From Variovorax sp. (GTDB lineage: Bacteria > Pseudomonadota > Gammaproteobacteria > Burkholderiales > Burkholderiaceae_C): a DNA stretch of 64,000 nucleotides. This document shows, one piece after another, positions 49,193 through 58,088 of this stretch. Every line of letters begins with the position of its first letter. Within the stretch, counting starts at the first letter, position 1. The position numbers and the translations under genes are program-made. The stretch covers positions 1 through 64,000 of the forward strand of contig JAGIAI010000002.1 of the NCBI GenBank assembly GCA_017744935.1. Direction: 5' to 3'. The notes beneath the pieces were generated by a model. The model had not been told where the DNA came from. It did no database searches and saw nothing but the letters and a program-made list of their open reading frames with translations.

Positions 49193-49198
49193 CATAGT
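49193..49198 (+). promoter_or_regulatory. Candidate -10 box of hemN
   Basis: CATAGT, 4 of 6 consensus bases, exactly at the class II position relative to the FNR box centre at 49163.5. The predicted transcript start is 49205, 22 bases before the hemN ATG. Confidence 0.55.
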
Positions 49199-49226
49199 GA
49201 CCCGCAGACCGCCCTTGATTCCAGCG

Positions 49227-50645
49227 ATGAACTCATCCCCTGCATTAGCGACCGCTTCGCATTCCCAGGAACTGCCGTCGCCCACCGTGCTGCGACGTTT
49301 CGACGTTTCGGGTCCGCGCTATACCTCCTACCCGACAGCGGATCGCTTCGTGGATGCCTTTACCGCCGACGACTATGTCCAGGCCGTGCACCAGCGCGCG
49401 GCCACCGGCATGAACGGCCGACCGCTTTCGCTGTACGTCCACTTGCCGTTCTGCGAGTCGCTCTGCTACTACTGCGCCTGCAACAAGATCGTCACCCGCC
49501 ACAAGCATTGGGCGGTCGAATACCTCGACTACCTGGAGCGCGAGGTGGCGTTGCAGGTCGCCGAACTGGGTCGGGGCGTGATGGTCAGCCAGTTGCACCT
49601 GGGCGGCGGCACGCCGACTTTTCTGGACGATGAGGGGCTGGGGAGACTGCTGGAAATGCTCGGGCGCGAGTTCACGCTTTCGCCCGAGCGCGAGCAGTCG
49701 ATCGAGATCGACCCGCGCACGGTGGACGGCGCCCGGCTCGAAAGGCTGGCCGCGATGGGCTTCAACCGCCTGAGCTTCGGCGTGCAGGATTTCGACCCGG
49801 ACGTGCAGAAGGCGGTCCACCGCATCCAGCCGGCTGCCGAGGTCTTCGACCTGATGGCAAGCGCACGCGCGCTGGGTTACCGCTCGATCAACATCGATCT
49901 CATCTACGGGCTTCCGAAGCAGAGTCGGGCCTCTTTCGACCGAACGCTGGCGCAGGTCTGCGAACTGCGGCCGGACCGCATCGCGCTCTACGCCTACGCC
50001 CACCTGCCGGAGCGCTTCAAGCCGCAGCGGCGCATTGCCGCGGAAGACCTGCCGGACGCGAAGACCAAGGTCGAGATGCTGTCGCGCGCGATTGCCGCCT
50101 TTACCGCTGCCGGCTATGTCTACATCGGCATGGACCATTTCGCTCTGCCGGACGATCCGCTGGCGATCGCCAAGCGGCAGGGCCGACTGCACCGCAACTT
50201 CCAGGGCTACAGCACACAGCCGGACTGCGACCTCGTGGCGCTGGGCGTCTCGGCCATCGGTCGCGTCGGCGCGACCTACAGCCAGAACGCCAAGACGCTG
50301 GAGGAGTACTACGACCTGCTCGACCAGGGCCGCCTCCCGGTCGTTCGTGGGCTGGCGCTGACGCGAGACGACGTGCTGCGTCGGGCGGTCATCATGGCGA
50401 TCATGTGTCAGGGCCACGTCGACTTCGAAGCGATCAGCCTCGCGCATCTGATCGATTTCAGGGAGCATTTCGCGGCCGAACTCGTCGCGCTAGGCCCATT
50501 GATCGCACAGGGACTGGTGCACATCACCGACCATGACATCGAAGTCACGCCGACCGGCTGGTTCTTCGTGCGCGCCGTGGCCATGGTCTTCGACCGCTAT
50601 CTGCAGGCCGATCGCAACCGCACGCGCTTCTCGCGGATCGTCTGA
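49227..50645 (+). CDS. hemN: Oxygen-independent coproporphyrinogen III dehydrogenase
   Basis: 472 aa radical SAM enzyme making protoporphyrinogen for heme under low oxygen. The cluster motif is CESLCYYCACNK (C-x3-C-x2-C-x-C), with LHLGGGTPTFL and the RLSFGVQDFDPDVQ segment. It is full HemN length with the C-terminal HemN domain. FNR-activated from the intergenic box. Placed with cbb3 genes because the oxidase needs extra heme. Confidence 0.96.
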   Translation: MNSSPALATASHSQELPSPTVLRRFDVSGPRYTSYPTADRFVDAFTADDYVQAVHQRAATGMNGRPLSLYVHLPFCESLCYYCACNKIVTRHKHWAVEYLDYLEREVALQVAELGRGVMVSQLHLGGGTPTFLDDEGLGRLLEMLGREFTLSPEREQSIEIDPRTVDGARLERLAAMGFNRLSFGVQDFDPDVQKAVHRIQPAAEVFDLMASARALGYRSINIDLIYGLPKQSRASFDRTLAQVCELRPDRIALYAYAHLPERFKPQRRIAAEDLPDAKTKVEMLSRAIAAFTAAGYVYIGMDHFALPDDPLAIAKRQGRLHRNFQGYSTQPDCDLVALGVSAIGRVGATYSQNAKTLEEYYDLLDQGRLPVVRGLALTRDDVLRRAVIMAIMCQGHVDFEAISLAHLIDFREHFAAELVALGPLIAQGLVHITDHDIEVTPTGWFFVRAVAMVFDRYLQADRNRTRFSRIV

Positions 50646-50648
50646 GCG

Positions 50649-51359
50649 ATGCAGACCGCGTTGCTCGGAACGGCGCTCCTGATGGGGCTCGCCGGCGGGC
50701 CACACTGCGTCGCGATGTGTGGCGCGGCTTGCGGGGGTGTCATCCGTATCGTTCGAATACCCGAAAGCGGGGCGGCAGCGATGGGCCGTGGCCTGCACGT
50801 GCAGGGCGCGACGCTGGCGTTTCACGCGGGGCGCATCGCGAGCTATGCGGCAGCCGGAGCCGTGGCTGCCGCGGCAATGGGGGGCATTGGCCTCGCGAGC
50901 GAGCATGTTGTGGCGTTGCGGCCATTCTGGGTGCTCCTGCACGTCGCCGTGCTCGTGTGGGGCCTGTCGCTTGCGGTGCTGGGTCGTCAGCCCGTCTGGG
51001 CGCATCGACTCGGAGGCACGCTCCAGGCGAGGCTGCGTCCGTTGACCGGTTCGACTGTCGGGGTGCTGGCGACCGGCGCGCTCTGGGTCGCCATGCCCTG
51101 CGGCCTGCTGTATTCCGCCTTGATGCTGGCCGGGCTGGCCGATGGCCCATTGCAAGGCGCAATGGTGATGGCCGGTTTCGCGGCCGGAAGCGGCCTCTCC
51201 CTGATTGCTGCGCCATGGCTCTGGCAACGCCTGAGTAACGGCGCGGGCGTTGCACGCAAAGAATGGGGCAGCCGCCTTGCCGGCGCCTTGCTTGCCACAG
51301 TGGCATTTCTGGCACTGTGGAACGACCTTGCCCGGCAGATTGATGTCTGGTGCCGCTGA
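50649..51359 (+). CDS. TauE/SafE-family membrane protein in the cbb3 region
   Basis: 236 aa with six membrane segments. The start has MGLAGGPHCVAMCGAACGG, the conserved HCxxMC motif of the COG2836 group, which is often found near cbb3 genes; a role in copper handling for oxidase assembly is a reasonable inference. It begins 3 bases after hemN, so it is co-transcribed with it. Confidence 0.85.
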   Translation: MQTALLGTALLMGLAGGPHCVAMCGAACGGVIRIVRIPESGAAAMGRGLHVQGATLAFHAGRIASYAAAGAVAAAAMGGIGLASEHVVALRPFWVLLHVAVLVWGLSLAVLGRQPVWAHRLGGTLQARLRPLTGSTVGVLATGALWVAMPCGLLYSALMLAGLADGPLQGAMVMAGFAAGSGLSLIAAPWLWQRLSNGAGVARKEWGSRLAGALLATVAFLALWNDLARQIDVWCR

Positions 51360-51415
51360 ACGGGACTCCCGAATCCGGCCGATTGCGGCAAACTCGAATC
51401 TCAAAGGAGTGAATG

Positions 51416-51868
51416 ATGAAGATGAAAACAACTTGCGCTGCGGCGCTCTGCTTTGCATTGTTCGGTACGGCTTCCGCCGCCACCTGCGATGTGGAGATTG
51501 AAGGCAATGACGCGATGCAGTTCAACAAGAGCAGCATCGACGTGCCGCAGAGTTGCAAGCAGTTCACGGTCAAGCTCAAGCACGCGGGCAAGCTGCCCAA
51601 GGCGGCCATGGGCCACAACTGGGTGCTCACGACGTCGGCCGATGCGCAAGCCGTGGCGACCGACGGCATCGCGGCCGGTCTCGACAAGAACTACCTGAAG
51701 CCCGGCGATCCGCGCGTGATTGCGTCGACCTCGGTCGTCGGCGGTGGCGAGTCGACCTCGGTGACCTTCGACACCAGCAAGCTCAAGGCCGACCAGAGCT
51801 ACATGTACATCTGCTCGTTCCCTGGGCACTCGGCGCTGATGAAGGGCACGCTGAAGCTCGTCAAGTGA
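51416..51868 (+). CDS. azu: Azurin
   Basis: 150 aa (one codon less than from the adjacent ATG at 51413); AAGGAG suits the second ATG. Signal peptide to about ASA-ATCDVE. Type 1 copper ligands are present: His in MGHNWVL, and Cys, His and Met in [14 protein letters not shown]. Disulfide cysteines (TCDVE, QSCKQ) are in place. A periplasmic electron carrier that could feed the cbb3 oxidase or other reductases. Confidence 0.95.
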   Translation: MKMKTTCAAALCFALFGTASAATCDVEIEGNDAMQFNKSSIDVPQSCKQFTVKLKHAGKLPKAAMGHNWVLTTSADAQAVATDGIAAGLDKNYLKPGDPRVIASTSVVGGGESTSVTFDTSKLKADQSYMYICSFPGHSALMKGTLKLVK

Positions 51869-51899
51869 GTCGGTGGATGCGTGCAGCAATTGCACGCAT

Positions 51900-51913
51900 T
51901 TGATCTGCCTCAA
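51900..51913. promoter_or_regulatory. FNR-like box upstream of the hemerythrin gene
   Basis: TTGATCTGCCTCAA: one base off the perfect palindrome. It lies 50 bases before the hemerythrin gene. The class II -10 position (51936-51941, GAAGCT) is weak, so control is plausible but not firm. Confidence 0.55.
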
Positions 51914-51963
51914 GGTTGATGAGCGCTTCGGGTGCGAAGCTCTCGTCAACCATGGAGAGAGGC

Positions 51964-52548
51964 ATGACACACGCCACCCTGCGAATCATTCGCGATGAAC
52001 ACTCGGCCCTTTCAGCGATGCTGCGGTCGATCATCCTGCTGCTGGCGGAGCACCGTGCCAAGCGCACGCTGCCAGACTTTGCAGCGTTGCGCGCGATGCT
52101 GTTCTACGTCGACGAGTTTCCAGAGAAGCGGCATCACCGCAAGGAATCCGAGCTGCTCTTCCCGAAGCTGCGCGCACGCACCCCGATCTCGCGCGAACTG
52201 CTCGATCGCCTGGATGACGATCACGCGCGGGGCGAGCGCAAGATCCGCGAGGTCGAGCATGCGCTTCTCGCCTTCGAGATGATCGGGGAGCCGCGCCGGC
52301 AGGCCTTCGAGCAGGCGGTCGAGCGCTACGTCGAGTTCTATCTCTCACACATGGCTCTGGAAGAGAGGGAGATTCTTCCGCTCGCCGAGAAGGTGCTCAC
52401 CAAGGAAGACTGGGCGCAGCTCGACGAGGCGTTCCTTGCAAATCGCGATCCGCTGACGGGCTGCGATCCCGAACCGGACTATGCGGCGCTCTTCAGGCGC
52501 ATCGTCAACGCGGTGCCTGCGCCGATCGGTCTGGGCGCGGCGCGCTGA
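51964..52548 (+). CDS. Hemerythrin-like domain protein
   Basis: 194 aa. A four-helix HHE domain with RDEHSALSAMLRSI, KRHHRKESELLFPKL, DDDHARGERKIREVE and SHMALEEREILPLAEKV: His/Glu ligands H, HH..E, H, H..E of a di-iron site. Such cytoplasmic proteins bind oxygen or NO or repair iron-sulfur clusters. GGAGAGAGGC lies just before the ATG. The FNR-like box suggests low-oxygen induction. Confidence 0.88.
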   Translation: MTHATLRIIRDEHSALSAMLRSIILLLAEHRAKRTLPDFAALRAMLFYVDEFPEKRHHRKESELLFPKLRARTPISRELLDRLDDDHARGERKIREVEHALLAFEMIGEPRRQAFEQAVERYVEFYLSHMALEEREILPLAEKVLTKEDWAQLDEAFLANRDPLTGCDPEPDYAALFRRIVNAVPAPIGLGAAR

Positions 52549-52551
52549 GCC

Positions 52552-53727
52552 TCATTCCTCGTGGCGGAAGGGGCTGCGGTCCCCGAGGTGGTCCATGTAG
52601 TTCTCGATGCCCGCGTCTTCGCGTTCGAGAAAGCGCTCGACCGCATCCGCGAATGCCGGATGCGCGAGCCAGTGCGCGCTGGTGGTCTTGACCGGCATCA
52701 GGGCGCGCGCCATCTTGTGCTCGCCCTGCGCACCGCCTTCGAAGCGCTGCACGCCGTGCTCGATGCACCACTGGAGCGGCTGGTAGTAGCAGGCCTCGAA
52801 ATGCAGGCAGTCCACGCGCTCGATGGCGCCCCAGTAGCGGCCATAGGCCAGCAGCGGATGCTCCGAGGCGTTGTCGCCGGCGAGGCCGGCTGAAAGCGCA
52901 ATCAGGCTCGATGCAATCGGCTTGCCGTTGCGCTCGGCAATGAAGAGCAGCCACGCTTCCGGCATCGTCGCTGCCATGCGGTGGAAAAAATCGCGGTTGA
53001 GGTATGGCGGATTGCCGTGCTCGCGGTAGGTGCGGGCGTAGCAACGGTAGAAGAAATCCCAGTCCGCATTGGAGATGTCCGCGCCGCGCGACCAGCGGAA
53101 GCTCACACCCGCGTCGCGGACCTTCCGGCGTTCCTGCCGGATCTTCTTGCGCTTGTCGTGCGCGAGGCTGGCAAGGAAGGCATCGAAGTGGCCCCAGTCC
53201 TCGTTGGTCCAGTGGAACTGGACCGTGTGACGGAGCATCAGCCCGGCGTCGGCGCAGGCCGCGACGTCGTCATCAGCCCCGAAGAGCAGGTGCAGCGACG
53301 ACACCTCGGCCTGTTCGCACCAGGCGACCAGTGCACGCAGCAGAAGCGCGCGACTCAGCGCGTCACGCGCGAGCACGCGGGTGCCCGGCACCGGCGTGAA
53401 TGGCACCGCGACAACCGCCTTCGGGTAGTAGTGCAAGCCATGCTGCTGATAGGCGTTGGCCCACGCCCAGTCGAAGACGTACTCGCCATAGGAGTGGTCC
53501 TTGACGTAGAGCGGGCATGCGGCCACGAGCTCGTCGTCCTGCCACAGCGTCACGAAGTGCGGCGCCCAGCCGGTGTCCGGCGACGCGCTGCCGCTGGCAT
53601 CGAGTGCGTTCAGATAGGCATGTCGCATGAAGGGGGAGGGTGCAGCCTGCCCGGCGAGCAGGCCGTCCCAGGCGGCAGCGTCGATCTCGGCGACAGAACG
53701 GAGGATGCGGATGATCGGTTCGCTCAA
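52552..53727 (-). CDS. GNAT-fold N-acetyltransferase (COG3146/DUF482)
   Basis: 391 aa from a TTG at 53727; no ATG is available without running through the upstream gene, and AAGGAA is present there. Segments AWANAYQQHGLHYYPKAVVA, HDKRKKIRQERRKV and FEGGAQGEHKMARALMP belong to the large peptidogalycan-like acyltransferase group COG3146. The substrate is unknown. It starts 10 bases after the EamA stop and converges on the hemerythrin gene with a 3-base gap. Confidence 0.82.
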   Translation of the reverse strand: MSEPIIRILRSVAEIDAAAWDGLLAGQAAPSPFMRHAYLNALDASGSASPDTGWAPHFVTLWQDDELVAACPLYVKDHSYGEYVFDWAWANAYQQHGLHYYPKAVVAVPFTPVPGTRVLARDALSRALLLRALVAWCEQAEVSSLHLLFGADDDVAACADAGLMLRHTVQFHWTNEDWGHFDAFLASLAHDKRKKIRQERRKVRDAGVSFRWSRGADISNADWDFFYRCYARTYREHGNPPYLNRDFFHRMAATMPEAWLLFIAERNGKPIASSLIALSAGLAGDNASEHPLLAYGRYWGAIERVDCLHFEACYYQPLQWCIEHGVQRFEGGAQGEHKMARALMPVKTTSAHWLAHPAFADAVERFLEREDAGIENYMDHLGDRSPFRHEE

Positions 53728-53737
53728 GGGAGTCTCG

Positions 53738-54676
53738 TCAGTTCCTTCGGGCGCCGAGGTTCTCGGCCACGTAGATGCCGCCGAGAACGAGGGCCAGCGC
53801 GACCGCGTGATACAGCGACAGCGGCTCGCCAAGGATGAGCACCGCGAGCAGCGGCCCGAAGATCGGCACGAGATTGAGAAACACGCCAGCCCGTGCGGGG
53901 CCGATCAGCCCGACTGCATGAATGAACGTGATCTGCGAAATGAAGGAGGGCAGCAGGCCGATGAAGACGATCAGCGCGAGACCCTTCACGGTCGGCATGA
54001 AGAACTGGCCCATCGCGATCTCGGCCGCGACGAGCGGCAGCGAAACCACGCAAGCCACTGCTGCGGTTGCCGCGAAGAACACGATCGCCGGCACCGCAGG
54101 CCGGTTCCGCAGGCCCAGTGCATAGCCGGCATACAGCAGGCACGCGACGATCATCCAGACGTCGCCGATGTTGAAGCCGAGGGCCGCGAGCCGGGCGAGG
54201 TCGCCGCGCGACGCCACGACGCCGATGCCGGCGACCGTCATCACGACACCGATGGCCTGCAGCCCCCGGATTCGGGTGCCGAAGAAGAAAAGGCTGCCGA
54301 CAAGCACCAGCACGGGAATGGTGCCCTGGATGATCGCGATGTTGATCGCGGTGGTGTGGTGCGCTGCTGCATAGAAGAGTGCGTTGAAGCCGGTGAAGCC
54401 CAGCGCGCCCATCAACGCAATGGCACGCCATGAAGGCAGCAGCGTTCGCCAGTGCGCTGCGATCTCGCGCCGCGACGTGAGGCCGAGCGCTGCGCAGCAG
54501 ACGATCCAGCGCGAGAAGGTCAGCAGCATCGGCGAGACCTCGCCGACCGCAAGCCGCGCGGCGACCGCGTTCGCACCCCAGATCAGCGTGGTGAAGACGA
54601 GCAGGAAGTAGGCCTGGCCTTGCGGGCTCGGGATGACCGAGTCGAAGAAATTGGCGAAGGGAGAACCGGTGCGCAT
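53738..54676 (-). CDS. EamA/DMT-family transporter
   Basis: 312 aa with ten membrane segments in two EamA repeats; each repeat shows features like GANAVAARLAVGEVSP and GPARAGVFLNLVPIFG. The substrate (metabolite export or import) cannot be told. ATG at 54676 (MRTGSPFANFF) lacks a clear Shine-Dalgarno. The acetyltransferase follows 10 bases after its stop. Confidence 0.85.
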   Translation of the reverse strand: MRTGSPFANFFDSVIPSPQGQAYFLLVFTTLIWGANAVAARLAVGEVSPMLLTFSRWIVCCAALGLTSRREIAAHWRTLLPSWRAIALMGALGFTGFNALFYAAAHHTTAINIAIIQGTIPVLVLVGSLFFFGTRIRGLQAIGVVMTVAGIGVVASRGDLARLAALGFNIGDVWMIVACLLYAGYALGLRNRPAVPAIVFFAATAAVACVVSLPLVAAEIAMGQFFMPTVKGLALIVFIGLLPSFISQITFIHAVGLIGPARAGVFLNLVPIFGPLLAVLILGEPLSLYHAVALALVLGGIYVAENLGARRN

Positions 54677-54781
54677 CGCCCGAGGAGGGTAACAGCCCCG
54701 GCGATCGCGTGTGGCTTGAGGGTTTGGGCGCCGGCCCCCTGAAATCCGAATGACATAATCATCCGGCTTTCCCCGCTTTGA

Positions 54782-55132
<351 letters not shown>

Positions 55133-55186
55133 CTTCGCCCCCAGGCTGCGCGCACTTCGTGTCGCTTCGCCAATCCCCTACCGGGG

Positions 55187-55227
55187 GCAACACCGGCGGC
55201 CCGGCCGAACTGGTTCCGCGGTGTTCC
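55187..55227. repeat. Palindromic intergenic repeat, copy B
   Basis: GCAACACCG and CGGTGTTCC arms around a CCGGC...CTGG core, after glnB. It matches copy A (1615-1655) in the core and context, but two base pairs in the arms differ with complementary changes (T-A to C-G and C-G to A-T). Upstream is CCCC-TACC-GGGG at about 55176-55186. Confidence 0.65.
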
Positions 55228-55246
55228 TGGCTTAGTACGTGACTGT

Positions 55247-55837
55247 TTAAAGGACTTCGGCCAGCTTGTTGCCTCGGGGGTGGCGGCTGGCTTCTTCGAC
55301 GAGGGCTTCGAGCAGGGGTGTTGCTTCGTTGCCGGAGCGCACGAGGTCCATCTGCCATTCGCCCATGAAGCCTTCACGCACGCTGTGCGCCAGGAACCCG
55401 AGCAGGGCGTCGTAGTAGCCCGCGGTGTTCAGGATGCCGACTGGCTTGTCGTGATAGCCGAGCTGGCGCCAGGTCCAGATCTCGAACAATTCTTCCAAGG
55501 TGCCGATACCGCCCGGCAGGGCAATGAAGGCGTCGGCGCGTTCGCCCATCATGGCCTTGCGTTCATGCATGGTGTCGACGACGTGGAGTTCGTCGCTCTG
55601 GCGGTTGGCCAGTTCCTTGTCGACCAGCGCCTTGGGGATGACGCCAACCACGCGGCCGCCGGCTGCGCGGGTGGCTTCGGCGACGGTGCCCATCAGGCCG
55701 GTCCGGCCGCCGCCGTAGACGAGCTGGCCGCCGCGCTCGCCGATCCATCGGCCGACCGCCTGTGCCACCTGGACGAATTCCTGACGCTCTCCGGGTCGGG
55801 AGCCGCAGTACACACAAATCGAAAAAGAGGGAGTCAT
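55247..55837 (-). CDS. LOG family protein (cytokinin-activating phosphoribohydrolase-like)
   Basis: 196 aa. The motif PGGIGTLEELFE (PGGxGTxxE) and QLVYGGGRTGLMG are the LOG/TIGR00730 hallmarks. In known members the enzyme cleaves nucleoside 5'-monophosphates of N6-modified adenines. Start MTPSFSICVYCGS at 55837. It is convergent with glnB across the repeat. Confidence 0.92.
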   Translation of the reverse strand: MTPSFSICVYCGSRPGERQEFVQVAQAVGRWIGERGGQLVYGGGRTGLMGTVAEATRAAGGRVVGVIPKALVDKELANRQSDELHVVDTMHERKAMMGERADAFIALPGGIGTLEELFEIWTWRQLGYHDKPVGILNTAGYYDALLGFLAHSVREGFMGEWQMDLVRSGNEATPLLEALVEEASRHPRGNKLAEVL

Positions 55838-55866
55838 CCCCCGATCATGCCCGGCCCGGGCGTCGG

Positions 55867-56262
55867 TTATGTGGCAAACCGTTGCCACAGCGCGGCGATC
55901 CACACGCCGCCGCACAGGAGGATCGACAGCAGCACCGCCGCGCTTCCGAGGTCCTTGGCCTTTTTGGAGAAGCTATGCCATTCGGGCCCGACACGGTCGA
56001 TGGCTGCTTCGATACCGGTGTTGAGAAGTTCGACGATCAGGACAAGCGCCAAGACGGCGACAAGCAATGCGGTTTCGACCCAGCTGCGACCGACCCAGAA
56101 CGCTGCGGGCAGCATCACGATGGAGAAGAGGATTTCCTGACGGAAGGCAGGCTCGCGCCAACCTTCGCGCAGCCCGTGCAGCGAAATCAGCGTCGCGTGC
56201 CACACGCGGACCAGTCCGCGGCGGTCCTTTTGCGGATTGACCAGGGGGTCGGTGGCGCTCAC
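55867..56262 (-). CDS. dgkA: Diacylglycerol kinase DgkA
   Basis: 131 aa with three membrane segments. The catalytic motif ELLNTGIEAAIDRVG and the later KKAKDLGSAAV are characteristic. It recycles diacylglycerol to phosphatidic acid at the inner membrane. The start is a GTG at 56262 overlapping the RDD stop (GTGA); no better start lies downstream. Confidence 0.93.
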   Translation of the reverse strand: MSATDPLVNPQKDRRGLVRVWHATLISLHGLREGWREPAFRQEILFSIVMLPAAFWVGRSWVETALLVAVLALVLIVELLNTGIEAAIDRVGPEWHSFSKKAKDLGSAAVLLSILLCGGVWIAALWQRFAT

Positions 56263-56816
56263 GACCTGTTCAGAGGCTTCGATGCAACGAGCCGCGTGCC
56301 CGCCCACACGTCATGCCAGAACTGGCGCTCCGGTTGAAAGCGCGCCAGCAGCGCCCAGACGATGACCCAGCCGAAGATCAGCACCGCCGATTCACCAGCG
56401 CCGAGCCCGAAGGGCGAGATGGCCGCCAGCGGCGGCAGGAACCAGATCCAGCTCAACAGGTAGCGCAGCAGAGCGCGGCCCTGCGTGAGCGGGCGACCAT
56501 GCCGGTCGACGACCCGGATGCCCCAGGTTTTCATCGCCAGCGTCTGGCCGTGGGCCCAGAACCAGACGAAATAGACGCCAAACACAATGAAAAGGAACGC
56601 CTGGAGGAGATGCCGGCGCGAATCGACGCCGCTGCGCATCTGGCTCAGGGTGCTGAACAGCCAGCCCGCAATGAACACGACGGCGAAAAGCAGCATGCCC
56701 TCGTAGAGCCAGCAGGCCATGCGTCGCCAAAGTCCGGGCGCCGTGAGGTGAAGGTCGGAGGGGTCGTCGACTGGCGGTCGAATGGGGCCGGCGCTGCCGG
56801 AAGGCGCGGAACGCAT
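56259..56816 (-). CDS. RDD family membrane protein
   Basis: 185 aa, start MRSAPSGSAGP at 56816. The RDD core with LTAPGLWRRMACWLYEGMLLF and HGQTLAMKTWGIRVVDRHGR spans about 30-175 with three or four helices. The function of such proteins is mostly unknown; some affect ion homeostasis. The start lies 11 bases after the DUF3106 stop; it is probably in one operon with rpoE-DUF3619-DUF3106 and dgkA. Confidence 0.85.
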   Translation of the reverse strand: MRSAPSGSAGPIRPPVDDPSDLHLTAPGLWRRMACWLYEGMLLFAVVFIAGWLFSTLSQMRSGVDSRRHLLQAFLFIVFGVYFVWFWAHGQTLAMKTWGIRVVDRHGRPLTQGRALLRYLLSWIWFLPPLAAISPFGLGAGESAVLIFGWVIVWALLARFQPERQFWHDVWAGTRLVASKPLNRS

Positions 56817-56827
56817 TGGCACCTGTG

Positions 56828-57643
56828 TCAAGGCGCCGAAGCAGGTTGTTCCGAAGCCTTCGGCGCGGCATCCGTCGCGCTTGGTGGCGGAAACTGCGCT
56901 TCGGCGCTCACCGGCGGGAGGCTCGGCGCCGGCGCCGCCATGGGGGCCGGTGCAGGCGCAGGCGCGGGCGCCGGCACAGGACGCGCGGCTGCAACAGGCG
57001 CCGGCGCTGGCGGCGGTGCGAGCTGGATCCTCGGTGTGTGCTGGCCGTCCGGCCCGGCGGCGGGAATGGGCACGAGCTTTTGTTCGGGCACGAGGCGGAT
57101 GGTGGGGGCTGCGCCGGGGGCCCTGGTACTCTTGGCGCGTTCGGCCAGTTTGCTTTTTTCTTCGTCGCTCAGCGCCTGATAGGCCTCCCACTTCGCCTTG
57201 CGCTCATCCACCGGGACCTGCTTGACGTTCGCGAAGTTGGCCCGGGCCTGGGCGCGCTGCTGATTGGTCAGGCCCGCCCAGTCGCTCATGCGGCTATGGA
57301 GCATTTCCTGCTCCTCCGGCGACATCTTGGCGAAGTCGCGTGAAACCGCCAGCCACTTGCGTTTGTGGGGCTCCGTCATCTCGTCCCAATAGGGCGAGAG
57401 CGGTTGCAGGGCCTTCTGCTGCCGCGCCGTGAGATCACGCCACAGCGGCTTGGAGGCGACCGTCGGCTTCGCTGCGGCACCTTGCGGCGAGGCCGAGCTC
57501 TTGACCGACTGGGCCTCCGCAGATGAGACGGCAAGACCGGCGGCTCCGATGACGAGGCCGGCGCTCAGCCAGACAGCGGTCGCCCGCGGACGAGCGCGCG
57601 CGAGACCGAGCGCTACAGCGCGGGAGGGGGGGCGTTGGGGCAT
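56828..57643 (-). CDS. DUF3106 protein, periplasmic, Pro/Ala-rich
   Basis: 271 aa. A signal peptide or anchor (about 20-45, ending SSAEAQ) is followed by the DUF3106 part (about 65-160) with PLWRDLTARQQKALQPL and WAGLTNQQRAQARANF repeats, then a very Pro/Ala-rich tail (APAPAPAPAP). Likely periplasmic; the role is unknown. It follows DUF3619 by 16 bases within the sigma-factor operon. Confidence 0.8.
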   Translation of the reverse strand: MPQRPPSRAVALGLARARPRATAVWLSAGLVIGAAGLAVSSAEAQSVKSSASPQGAAAKPTVASKPLWRDLTARQQKALQPLSPYWDEMTEPHKRKWLAVSRDFAKMSPEEQEMLHSRMSDWAGLTNQQRAQARANFANVKQVPVDERKAKWEAYQALSDEEKSKLAERAKSTRAPGAAPTIRLVPEQKLVPIPAAGPDGQHTPRIQLAPPPAPAPVAAARPVPAPAPAPAPAPMAAPAPSLPPVSAEAQFPPPSATDAAPKASEQPASAP

Positions 57644-57659
57644 TCGGTTGCCGGGCGGT

Positions 57660-58088
57660 TCAGCGTTCGGACGAGTCGTCCGACGTCTTGAGGAACTGCG
57701 CGAATCCCGGATCGGTGTAGGCCGCGGGAGGGAGGTCGTCGGTGAGTAGGGCGGAATCGATCGCGGCGAGCTCGTTGGTGCGGCTGTCTTCCTGCATGAC
57801 GCTGATCGCGACCAGACCCGCAACCAGGGCAACGAGCGGGATCACCGAGCCGACTCGGGTCCACCAGCTTCCGCCGAGCGTCGCCGTGCCACCACGCGAC
57901 AGCACCACGGGTGCCGGCCGAAGTTGCTGGGCGACCTTGCGGCGGGCAACTGCCTGCACCCTTGCCGCTCGCAAGCGCTCGCTGACTTCGTGCGACAGCT
58001 CGACATTGCCAGCGGTCAGGCGCGCGGCCACCTGGCGGCCGAACCGCTCTTCGAGTGCGGCGGAAGAGGCAGATTGCGTAGTGTTCAT
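57660..58088 (-). CDS. DUF3619 protein, candidate anti-sigma factor
   Basis: 142 aa. Cytoplasmic N-terminal region (about 1-70), one membrane helix near RVGSVIPLVALVAGLVAISV, and a short periplasmic tail. Start at 58088 overlaps the sigma-factor stop (ATGA). Position and single-pass topology are those of ECF anti-sigma factors, though no ZAS motif or RseA-like sequence is seen. I infer the role from context only. Confidence 0.8.
   Translation of the reverse strand: MNTTQSASSAALEERFGRQVAARLTAGNVELSHEVSERLRAARVQAVARRKVAQQLRPAPVVLSRGGTATLGGSWWTRVGSVIPLVALVAGLVAISVMQEDSRTNELAAIDSALLTDDLPPAAYTDPGFAQFLKTSDDSSER

Noticed and set aside
54700..54730. Possible sigma-54 promoter before glnB (TGGC...TTTG)
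   Set aside because: The -12 element does not have the required GC at the right spacing from the -24 GG.
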